This document shows, piece after piece, positions 34,261 through 40,491 of a DNA stretch of 40,491 bases. Position 1 is the first letter of the stretch. Each line of letters begins with the position of its first letter. The DNA comes from Ruminococcus sp. CAG:254 (GTDB lineage Bacteria > Bacillota > Clostridia > Oscillospirales > Ruminococcaceae), in the NCBI GenBank assembly GCA_000433635.1, contig HF997976.1:34003-74493 (forward strand). Direction: 5' to 3'. The notes below the pieces were generated by a model. That model had not been told where the DNA came from. It ran no database searches and saw only the letters and a list, made by a program, of their open reading frames with translations. Position numbers and translations under genes: made by a program.

Positions 34261-34262
34261 CT

Positions 34263-35048
34263 ATGAGTAAATTTCATCCAATGCCGGATGCTTGTCCGGA
34301 TGCAGTTCCCATTAAAGTTGACCGGGTGTTTGACAGTTGCAGTGACCGGGATTGTCTGTCCAACGTCCAAATTTTAATGGATGGCGGCGAACTTCCCCCC
34401 AACGTCACGCTGGTAAAAAGCCGATGTGTAAAGGTATCGGACATCTGTATGAATATCGAGCCAGTACCATTTAACAGGGGCTTTTTTTCCATTGATTTGA
34501 CGTATACATTTCGGGTAGAATTGATGGCATATGAACGTGCCTGCGGCAGCCCAACGCTGCTGACTGGAACGGCGTATGCCGGAAAGAATGTGATTCTCTA
34601 TGGTGGAGAAAGCAGCAGCAAGACGTTTTTCAGTAATGGAAAGACCTGTTCTTCCGAAGAAGCATGCAGCGAGAGCGTAAACCTACCAACGGCTGCCGTT
34701 CAAGTGGTAGAACCAATCGCATTAGAAACAAGGGTGGGAATGGTTTGTCCGCCTGCTCCAGAGGGCAGCAGTGCCGTTCCGATTCGGACAGTGATTATGA
34801 CGTTGGGACTGTTTTCCGTAGTGGAATTGTTCCGACCGGTCACGATTTTAGTGCCAACATACGAATACACCATTCCAACGAAAGAATGCCGAGCAGATAC
34901 AGAATCCCCGTGTGCGGTATTTGATAAGATTCGGTTTCCGGCAGAAGAATTTTCTCCCGGCTCTGTCAATGGCATGGGGGACTTTTCCCCAGACTGCGGA
35001 TGTGGAGCAACAACAGACAGCATAGAATCTGAAGAAAAGCCGCTGTAA
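34263..35048 (+). CDS. Cys-rich conserved clostridial protein of unknown function
   Basis: 261 residues with 13 Cys, including CxC near the end (245/247) and C26/C31 in the segment KVDRVFDSCSDRDCLS. I recognise this 'DRVFDSCSDRDCL' type motif from uncharacterised clostridial proteins but cannot assign a function. No signal peptide or transmembrane helix is apparent; the middle is beta-rich (SIDLTYTFRVELM, RTVIMTLGLFSVVELF). Start ATG 34263 is fixed by GGGAGG seven bases upstream. An in-frame ATG at 34239 would sit within the hairpin. A terminator follows, then yunB, so a spore-envelope role is an inference from neighbourhood and Cys content. It could be co-transcribed with the his genes, as no own promoter is visible. 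Confidence 0.75.
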   Translation: MSKFHPMPDACPDAVPIKVDRVFDSCSDRDCLSNVQILMDGGELPPNVTLVKSRCVKVSDICMNIEPVPFNRGFFSIDLTYTFRVELMAYERACGSPTLLTGTAYAGKNVILYGGESSSKTFFSNGKTCSSEEACSESVNLPTAAVQVVEPIALETRVGMVCPPAPEGSSAVPIRTVIMTLGLFSVVELFRPVTILVPTYEYTIPTKECRADTESPCAVFDKIRFPAEEFSPGSVNGMGDFSPDCGCGATTDSIESEEKPL

Positions 35049-35072
35049 AGCAAATCGAATTTGAGTGAAATG

Positions 35073-35099
35073 GGGCGGCGAATGAAAGCCGCCCTTTTT
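35073..35099 (+). terminator. Terminator after the Cys-rich gene
   Basis: Arms GGGCGGC (35073-35079) and GCCGCCC (35088-35094) followed by TTTTT. The yunB ribosome site starts only five bases after the T run, leaving no room for a promoter between them. Confidence 0.88.
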
Positions 35100-35117
35100 G
35101 AATAAGGAGCAGCAGTT

Positions 35118-35762
35118 TTGAGAAGACGAAATACAGCACTGCAAAGAAAACAACTGACATGGCTGTGTTGCAGCATTTTTATGATCGCAGGATTGTTATT
35201 TGGTGTCGTGCAATTGGATCGCTGGATTCGCCCCGATGTGCTGGCAGTCTGTGCACAGGAATGTCAATCTGCTGCTTCTGTTCAGATTGGAGAGAGCATT
35301 CATAAAGTTTTGCAGGAAACAGACAGTCAGTATACAGATTTTGCGGTGTTGCTATATGATACAGACGGGGCAGTGACAGCAGTAGAAACAAAAACCACGC
35401 AAATCAACCGCATGCAAGCACAACTGCTCACACAAATCAATCAGGATTTACAGGCAGCTCGAGCAGAAACGTTTCCGGTTTCTCTGGGAACAGCAACGGG
35501 CATTTGGTTGTTTGCCGGAAAAGGCCCAACACTTTCCATGAAAATGCTGCCCATTGGAACAGCAAAGGTACAGCTCATCAGTCAGCTGGAATCTGTTGGC
35601 ATCAATCAAACCTGCCATACCATTCGTGCAGACGTTACCATTACATTGCAGGCAGCTGCACCCTTTTACCGAACTACAACAACTGCACAGTTTTCCTATC
35701 TCTTGACAGAAACAATTTTAGTGGGGAAAGTACCGGAATCCTATGTGGTATTTGGCACATAA
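35118..35762 (+). CDS. yunB: Sporulation protein of the YunB family
   Basis: 214 residues with one N-terminal transmembrane helix (about 15-35) and a C-terminal domain of the YunB type: MLPIGTAKVQLISQLESVGINQTCHTI then RADVTITLQAAAPFY and the SYLLTETILVGKVPESYV ending, in which VGxVPxxY is characteristic. In Bacillus YunB is made in the mother cell under sigma-E; its role is not defined. Start is TTG, eight bases after AAGGAG, giving a basic N-terminus before the membrane helix. It is evidence that the organism belongs to a spore-forming lineage. Confidence 0.85.
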   Translation: MRRRNTALQRKQLTWLCCSIFMIAGLLFGVVQLDRWIRPDVLAVCAQECQSAASVQIGESIHKVLQETDSQYTDFAVLLYDTDGAVTAVETKTTQINRMQAQLLTQINQDLQAARAETFPVSLGTATGIWLFAGKGPTLSMKMLPIGTAKVQLISQLESVGINQTCHTIRADVTITLQAAAPFYRTTTTAQFSYLLTETILVGKVPESYVVFGT

Positions 35763-35764
35763 AG

Positions 35765-35804
35765 AACCGCACACATTCTTGCATGTATCAGAATGTGTGC
35801 GGTT
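35765..35804. terminator. Bidirectional terminator between yunB and the dockerin-like gene
   Basis: Perfect 15-base arms (35765-35779 and 35790-35804; AACCGCACACATTCT and its complement) around a ten-base loop. It ends with TTTT on the plus strand and TTCTTT on the minus strand, serving two convergent genes. Confidence 0.88.
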
Positions 35805-35810
35805 TTCATG

Positions 35811-37178
35811 TTATTTGGAGAGATAGAATTCATACATGGCAATCGCCTGATGAATGGCAAATGTGGTATGTTCAGAATAATCTGCTAAATCGGTCTGTAT
35901 GGTTGCAAGGGCATCTTTTACGCAACCTGGATTTTCCTGCTCTTCTTCATAGAAACTGACAGAATCGCCTTCTTTGCTTTGGTCGACCTGTACGGCAATT
36001 TCTAAGTTACAGTCGTTCTTCTCGGCATAATACAGCACAGGGTGTTCTGCATTTGTTTGCACCTCTGCCACTAACCGTTCTACGGCACTGGCACTATCCC
36101 GATAAGTCATTAAAATGGTATCGTTTGCAATCTGTGTAATAGAATCGTATACATTTTTTGTCGTGCCATCTTCATCCGTGTAATCATATCGCACAATCCA
36201 GAACGGCAAACAATGAATGACGGACAGGTTCTTTTCATTTGCATACTGCTGTGCAGCTTCCACAAACTTTACTTGCTGTGCTCGAACATCGGCGTTATTC
36301 TTCCAGTTGTAGTCGGAGTTTGTCCAAACTTCCACATCATACGAAACGCCTGCTAATCTTGCATCATAATCCACCATACTGTTATATTCTGCTACCTTAT
36401 CGAAAACACGATAAATGGCGGTCTGGTATGTATCTTCATACAGCCACGTTTTTTCGCCTGTCAACAAGTAGACTTTCATGTTTCTCTGATAGGCATTCTT
36501 TACAAATTTTTCTACCGTGTCCTTGTTGTTTACCAGCTTATTTGCACCGCTGGAATAGTAAACTTCTGTAATTCCATACCATTCCAAAGCATCTAAAAAT
36601 TCATTTTGCTTTTCTTCATCGTCATCAATGCCATATACAGCAGCTTTTGAGCCTTTCCAATACCAAGTGGCACAATTTCGTTTGGTTTCTTCTGTGACGG
36701 GGTAAACATCCATCGTGCTTGCATTGTAAAGATACTTTATGCTGTTGTCCAGTCCCAATATTTTATTGTTAACCAGATAGAAACGGTCGATGGAATAATC
36801 CAATGGTCGTCCCATTTTTTCTTCAATCGTACTTTTTAAATTGCCTGCGATTTGATACCCGTACTCGGATTTAGAAATATAGGCGTTTGCAACAGCCGTT
36901 TGATAATCCATTCCGGTTAAAGTATCCAATGGATTTTGAACAGGTATGGTTGTATACTGCCGTTTCATCTGACACAGGTCAGCAATATTTACCGTTCCAT
37001 CTGCATTCCAATCCCATGTTTGTCCGTTTTCCGGCGTGATGTCGGATTCTCCTAAAATCCATTTCTGTAATGATACAATATCAGTCAGAGCAGGCGTTTC
37101 AGCGGCTGTAACGGATTGTTGTGGAATGGAAGCTGCCAGCAATCCACCTGCTGCAAGGACTGCGATTATTTTTTTCAT
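35811..37178 (-). CDS. Secreted protein with N-terminal dockerin-like segment and an uncharacterised barrel-like domain
   Basis: 455 residues. A signal peptide (1-25, ending SVTAA) is followed at once by a dockerin-like region (30-76): LTDIVSLQKWILG is the helix of repeat one but its calcium loop is missing; repeat two is complete, with D56-x-N58-x-D60-x-T62-x-N64-xx-D67, then the LCQMKRQY helix. The remaining ~375 residues look like an alternating beta/alpha domain with SYDVEVW (acidic pair) and YYAEKND, possibly a TIM-barrel hydrolase; I do not recognise the family. Dockerins attach enzymes to cohesin scaffolds in Ruminococcus, but an incomplete one may not. ATG is ten bases after AAGGAG; own promoter; monocistronic. 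Confidence 0.8.
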   Translation of the reverse strand: MKKIIAVLAAGGLLAASIPQQSVTAAETPALTDIVSLQKWILGESDITPENGQTWDWNADGTVNIADLCQMKRQYTTIPVQNPLDTLTGMDYQTAVANAYISKSEYGYQIAGNLKSTIEEKMGRPLDYSIDRFYLVNNKILGLDNSIKYLYNASTMDVYPVTEETKRNCATWYWKGSKAAVYGIDDDEEKQNEFLDALEWYGITEVYYSSGANKLVNNKDTVEKFVKNAYQRNMKVYLLTGEKTWLYEDTYQTAIYRVFDKVAEYNSMVDYDARLAGVSYDVEVWTNSDYNWKNNADVRAQQVKFVEAAQQYANEKNLSVIHCLPFWIVRYDYTDEDGTTKNVYDSITQIANDTILMTYRDSASAVERLVAEVQTNAEHPVLYYAEKNDCNLEIAVQVDQSKEGDSVSFYEEEQENPGCVKDALATIQTDLADYSEHTTFAIHQAIAMYEFYLSK

Positions 37179-37210
37179 CTTGTAACGACTCCTTTTTTCA
37201 TGATAATTTT

Positions 37211-37239
37211 ATTATACCACAGGTTTGTATGGATTGCAA
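37211..37239 (-). promoter_or_regulatory. Promoter of the dockerin-like gene
   Basis: TTGCAA (37239-37234) and TATAAT (37216-37211) with a 17-base spacer, about 30 bases before the start codon. Confidence 0.75.
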
Positions 37240-37262
37240 TGCAATGTAAGAAAAAACGCGAA

Positions 37263-37286
37263 AAATTGAGATAAGACGCTTATCTC
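37263..37286 (-). terminator. Terminator of the response regulator / kinase operon
   Basis: Arms GAGATAAG and CTTATCTC around a three-base loop (37268-37286) followed on the minus strand by AATTTTT. The TAA stop of the kinase gene lies inside the 5' arm, so terminator and coding end overlap. Confidence 0.75.
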
Positions 37287-38290
37287 TGAAATAATAATAT
37301 TGAAAATGTATTTCCATTAGAACGGCAACGCAAATTCAAATGTCCATTCTGTTCCGTTGCAATTTTCCTAGCCAGATAGAGTCCAATTCCGATGCCTTCT
37401 GTTGCCTTGCTGTTTTGTCCCCGATAGAATCGCTGAAAAATACGGCTGCGTTCATCCTCCGGAATCGGCTCTGCTTGGTCAGTTACATCCACCGCAACAA
37501 ACAAACCCAATTCCCGAACTCGAATTGCAACCGTACTGCCGGGTGGCGAATACTTCACAGCATTGTCTAGCAGATTAAAAATCGCTTCTGCTGTCCATCG
37601 CTGGTCATGCATCAGTGAGAGTTCTTTTTCACTATCATAGGTCAGTGTAATATGATGTTGTTTTGCTTTTGCAAAGACATTTTTAATTGCCATCAGTACC
37701 GTTTGATTCAAGCTTTTCTCTTCCAGCTGTAATTGAATCAAACCACTTTCCAATCGAGAAAGTTGAATCATGCTTTCTGACAAGAAAATCAGGCGGTCGA
37801 TTGCCGTTCGGAGCACTTCTGTATATTGCTTTTGCTGCTGTTCGGTCAGCGTTGGTTCTTCTAAAAGTGCAGTATACAATTTTAGAGAGGCAATCGGTGT
37901 TTTCAATTGATGAGAGAGGTCTGAAATCAACCCCTTCATGTTTTCTTGTGCCTGCAAGGAATCCTCATTTTTCTGCTGTAGAATCGTCACCAGTTTCAAT
38001 ACTTTGTCCTGCAATTTGGAAAAAATCGTATCTTCATTTCGTGAAAAAATTTCTCTATGTTTCAGCGAGAGCAGGCAGTCGCATAAATCGGAAAGTTGTG
38101 CAGCGATGTTGCTCCAATATGCCTGCTCTTTGCGTGTCTGCCATTCCAAGAAAAAAGATTGGCAAGCAGAGAGAACCAATATAATCCCAGCAGCTAAAAG
38201 ATTTTGTGTCAGAAAGAAAACGCTTCCAAAGCAGAGCAGTGGAAACAAGATTTCTAAGGTAATAGAAAGTATCCGATTTGTTTGCTTCAT
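37280..38290 (-). CDS. Sensor histidine kinase, intramembrane-sensing type
   Basis: 336 residues. Two adjacent membrane helices (about 10-28 and 31-47) with almost no external loop, as in kinases that read the state of an ABC transporter. A coiled linker leads to the HisKA H-box DLSHQLKTPI (His127) and the HATPase domain: N-box NLLDNAVKYSPP (Asn243), F-box RIFQRFYRG and G2-box GIGIGLYLA. The G1 box, usually DxGxG, reads D271-Q-A-E-P, so both glycines are missing; ATP binding may be altered. The start ATG overlaps the response-regulator stop (ATGA). The regulator and the neighbouring permease are its likely partners. Confidence 0.93.
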   Translation of the reverse strand: MKQTNRILSITLEILFPLLCFGSVFFLTQNLLAAGIILVLSACQSFFLEWQTRKEQAYWSNIAAQLSDLCDCLLSLKHREIFSRNEDTIFSKLQDKVLKLVTILQQKNEDSLQAQENMKGLISDLSHQLKTPIASLKLYTALLEEPTLTEQQQKQYTEVLRTAIDRLIFLSESMIQLSRLESGLIQLQLEEKSLNQTVLMAIKNVFAKAKQHHITLTYDSEKELSLMHDQRWTAEAIFNLLDNAVKYSPPGSTVAIRVRELGLFVAVDVTDQAEPIPEDERSRIFQRFYRGQNSKATEGIGIGLYLARKIATEQNGHLNLRCRSNGNTFSILLFQR

Positions 38291-38970
38291 TGTGCTTCTC
38301 CAAATGTATAGCCGATTCCAAAAACTGTGACGATGAATTTTGGATTTTTGGGGTCGGTTTCAATTTTTTGCCGTAAACGACGAATCAAAACACGCAAGGT
38401 GTTTTCATCTACAAAATTTCCGTCACAGTCCCAGAGCCGTTCTAAAATCAAATCACGAGTTAGCACTTGTCCTCGGTTGCGAATCAGCAATTCCAGCAGT
38501 TTGTATTCCATTGCAGACAGCTTTACAGGCACATCATTTTTCAGTACTTGCATTTTTGTGAAATCAATTGTTAGAGATAAATATGAAAAAATATCATCCG
38601 ATGCAGGATTTTGACTGCGGCGAAGCACGGCAAGGATTCGTTGATACAGCAATGCAATGGAAAATGGCTTTGCAAGATAGTCATCGCAGCCATGCTGAAA
38701 GCCTGTAATCATCTGTTCTTCCGTATCGTTTGCAGTTAAGAAGATAATGGGCGTGGTACTAGTTTCTCGCAGTTTGCTGCAAAGTTCCAGACCGTTGCCG
38801 TCTGGCAATCGAATATCCAACAGAATCAAATGATAGACCATTTTTGCAAACAAGGTATTTGCAGCAGCAATGGTATCGGCACAGTCGACAGCAAATTCCT
38901 TTTTCTGTAAATAAAGTTGAATCCCGTTGCGAATAGTTGTATCATCTTCTATGATTAAAATACGCTGCAT
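38287..38970 (-). CDS. OmpR-family response regulator
   Basis: 227 residues. Receiver domain with acidic pocket E8/D9, phospho-acceptor D52 in LILLDIRLPDG, T79 (FLTAND) and K101 (LAKPF). DNA-binding winged helix from about 130, with LSAMEYKLLELLIRNRGQVLTRDLIL and VDENTLRVLIRRLRQKIE, ending in the GIGYTF wing. All signalling residues are intact. ATG has GAAAGGGG about ten bases upstream. First gene of a two-gene operon with the kinase; it probably controls the upstream ABC transporter genes. Confidence 0.96.
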   Translation of the reverse strand: MQRILIIEDDTTIRNGIQLYLQKKEFAVDCADTIAAANTLFAKMVYHLILLDIRLPDGNGLELCSKLRETSTTPIIFLTANDTEEQMITGFQHGCDDYLAKPFSIALLYQRILAVLRRSQNPASDDIFSYLSLTIDFTKMQVLKNDVPVKLSAMEYKLLELLIRNRGQVLTRDLILERLWDCDGNFVDENTLRVLIRRLRQKIETDPKNPKFIVTVFGIGYTFGEAQ

Positions 38971-39000
38971 GCGGAATCATCCCCTTTCATTTTTCAGCTT

Positions 39001-39029
39001 AGTATAGCATGTTCCAGACAAAAAGTCAA
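39001..39029 (-). promoter_or_regulatory. Promoter of the two-component operon
   Basis: TTGACT (39029-39024) and TATACT (39006-39001) with a 17-base spacer, just after the terminator of the permease gene. Confidence 0.8.
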
Positions 39030-39034
39030 TTTGC

Positions 39035-39066
39035 AAAACGCCCTTTTCCGGAAAAAAGGGCGTTTT
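39035..39066 (-). terminator. Terminator after the ABC permease gene
   Basis: Perfect 13-base arms AAAACGCCCTTTT and AAAAGGGCGTTTT around a six-base loop. It separates the permease gene from the two-component operon, so the two are separately transcribed. Confidence 0.88.
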
Positions 39067-39086
39067 AAGAAAACAAAATGATTCAT

Positions 39087-40491
39087 TTAATCAATGCTAC
39101 GCAGTCTTGCAGTAATGCTTTCTTTGGTAGCAATTCGATAAACCAACATGGGAACAAATACGCAAATAGCAAAAATAAAACAAGCGAGGATTGCAATCCA
39201 TCCCCACGGATACTGGAAAACGGCATAGTCGGCAGTCTGTTCTGTAAAGAAGCCAACCAAATATAGAATCCCACTTCCCGCAGTTAAAATCAATGCCAAT
39301 GTAATTACAGCATAATAGATGCCTTCAAGCATTAGCATTTTTTGTACTTGTTTCTTCGTCATCCCGACACTTTCCATGACTGCTAGTTCTGTTCGACGTG
39401 TAAAAATGCCAGTCAGCATGACACTGATGAAGTTGATGATACCAATCAAAATCAAGATTGCAGAAACGCCGCCGCTCAAGATTTTCAGAGAAGACATACT
39501 ATCCTGGAATTCTTGCATTAATTCTGTACGAATTTCTAAATGGGCAACAATCGGATACATTTGTGTAATGCTGCGAATCTGATTTGTCAGGCGACTTTCC
39601 GCTTTTGGGTCGCATTGAATAGCAATGGTATTGATGGCAGGGGTATCTGTCAACTGACTCAGTGCTGCTTCACTGACCAGAATATATTCCGGTGCTCCTG
39701 CTAGCCTCCAATACTGCCCAAAACTCAAACCGGAAATATCCCCATTTAAAGCACAGCTGCCGACTTGCAAAGAGAGAGCATTTCCGTTTTTGTCTTTCAT
39801 CGTAATTGTTTTTCCTTGCATTTGTGCAGCCTGCTCCGGTGTATTGACAGAACCGATAATGCATTGCGTTCCTGCTAAAAATGCATCTATATCAATGGGT
39901 GTTTTCGCTTTTTGATTATAGGTTTCGACATCTTTCTTAGAAATTACGATAACTGTTGAGGTATAACTTTCTGGCGAATCGGTATAGCCTTTCGCAAATT
40001 CTTCGAGCGTCATTTTTTCAGAGATACTTTCTAAGAAACTTTCTAAAAACGGTTGAAATAACGTTTCATCAAATGGCAAGGTAACATCTTCGTATCGGTG
40101 AATGGAAACATCTGTAATGCCATCCAATGCCTGTATTTTTTGTGCCATTTCCTCTGCGGACTTGATATTTTTTTGAATTTGTTCTTCCTCTGTACCCTCT
40201 TGTTCTGAACCGCAATTGACATAAATCGTATAGTCATTTGGTAAATAGTATTTTACATAGTTCTCTAGTTTCATGCTATCTACAAATGCATTGGTAGAGA
40301 GAAATGCCATCGTTCCTAGAAACAGAGATGCAAATACGAGCACTGCACGTTTCTTTTCCCGAAAGACATTTCGAAATGCCATCTTATGCAGTTTTCCGCC
40401 ATCTGTTCCTTTTCTAGATTTGATTTTTGTGGAGCACTGCCCCTGATATTTCAACGCTTCAATGGGCGAGATATGACTTGCAAACTTGGCT
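39087..40491 (-). CDS. FtsX/MacB-type ABC transporter permease, partial (C-terminal half)
   Basis: The frame is open past the window edge, so the gene is incomplete at its 5' end; 467 codons plus stop are present. The first visible residues read AKFASHISPIEALKYQG, the conserved cytoplasmic turn that joins the two FtsX modules. Then come one membrane helix (AVLVFASLFLGTMAF), about 270 extracellular residues, three helices (around SGGVSAILILIGIINFISV, GIYYAVITLALILTAG, WIAILACFIFAICVFVP) and the terminal ESITARLRSID. This matches the second FtsX module of an ~800-residue export or peptide-sensing permease. The ATPase partner would be upstream, outside the window. Neighbouring regulator and intramembrane kinase suggest a peptide-antibiotic response module. 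Confidence 0.88.
   Translation of the reverse strand, partial: AKFASHISPIEALKYQGQCSTKIKSRKGTDGGKLHKMAFRNVFREKKRAVLVFASLFLGTMAFLSTNAFVDSMKLENYVKYYLPNDYTIYVNCGSEQEGTEEEQIQKNIKSAEEMAQKIQALDGITDVSIHRYEDVTLPFDETLFQPFLESFLESISEKMTLEEFAKGYTDSPESYTSTVIVISKKDVETYNQKAKTPIDIDAFLAGTQCIIGSVNTPEQAAQMQGKTITMKDKNGNALSLQVGSCALNGDISGLSFGQYWRLAGAPEYILVSEAALSQLTDTPAINTIAIQCDPKAESRLTNQIRSITQMYPIVAHLEIRTELMQEFQDSMSSLKILSGGVSAILILIGIINFISVMLTGIFTRRTELAVMESVGMTKKQVQKMLMLEGIYYAVITLALILTAGSGILYLVGFFTEQTADYAVFQYPWGWIAILACFIFAICVFVPMLVYRIATKESITARLRSID

Overview
The window looks like part of the chromosome of a low-to-moderate-GC, spore-forming Clostridia member, most likely Ruminococcus or a close relative in the Oscillospiraceae. 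The evidence is a Gram-positive-type PolC, short-form HisG with HisZ, a YlmC/YmxH-type protein and a YunB-type sporulation protein, a secreted protein with a Ruminococcus-style dockerin-like segment, Pro/Thr 'TEAP' wall-spanning repeats, and strong AGGAGG ribosome-binding sites with several TTG starts. It is mostly core metabolism. I saw no tRNA, rRNA, CRISPR array, insertion sequence or prophage.

Layout. 1-3830 (minus strand): riboflavin operon ribD-ribE-ribBA-ribH behind a consensus promoter, an FMN riboswitch and an intrinsic terminator. 3881-5945 (minus): a membrane PASTA protein with a kinase-like domain whose catalytic residues are replaced. 6026-11538 (minus): a tightly overlapping run murD, two M42 aminopeptidases, a GNAT acetyltransferase and a methionine gamma-lyase-like PLP enzyme, preceded by a cyclophilin lipoprotein (11635-12351). 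12539-13730 (plus): an ion-transporter-superfamily permease, convergent with a PadR regulator (13798-14154, minus). 14519-27548 (plus): ylmC-like gene, then rpsB-tsf, pyrH-frr-uppS-cdsA-dxr-rseP-ispG-polC, which joins translation, undecaprenyl phosphate and phospholipid synthesis, the MEP isoprenoid pathway, intramembrane proteolysis and replication. 27550-34174 (plus): histidine operon hisZ-G-D-B-H-A-F-(SdpI-like)-I, without hisC or hisE. 34189-35804 (plus): a Cys-rich uncharacterised protein whose ribosome-binding site lies in a hairpin arm, then yunB. 35811-37239 (minus): secreted dockerin-like protein. 37263-40491 (minus): response regulator and intramembrane-type histidine kinase, downstream of the C-terminal half of an FtsX-type ABC permease that runs off the window.

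How the genes fit together. The riboflavin operon carries all the dedicated riboflavin-synthesis enzymes under FMN control. UppS, CdsA, Dxr, IspG and MurD all feed isoprenoid, membrane and peptidoglycan precursor supply, next to a PASTA-domain protein that may sense wall fragments. The histidine cluster covers most of the pathway from PRPP onwards.

The most interesting items are non-canonical rather than a clear new system: a predicted hairpin that could mask the ribosome-binding site of the Cys-rich gene, a three-tier hairpin in the rpsB leader, the PASTA pseudokinase, an exact 9-residue tandem duplication inside RibBA beside its conserved CEI motif, and a PadR gene with ribosomal-protein-like codon use. 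All functional statements come from reading sequence motifs; no database search was run.
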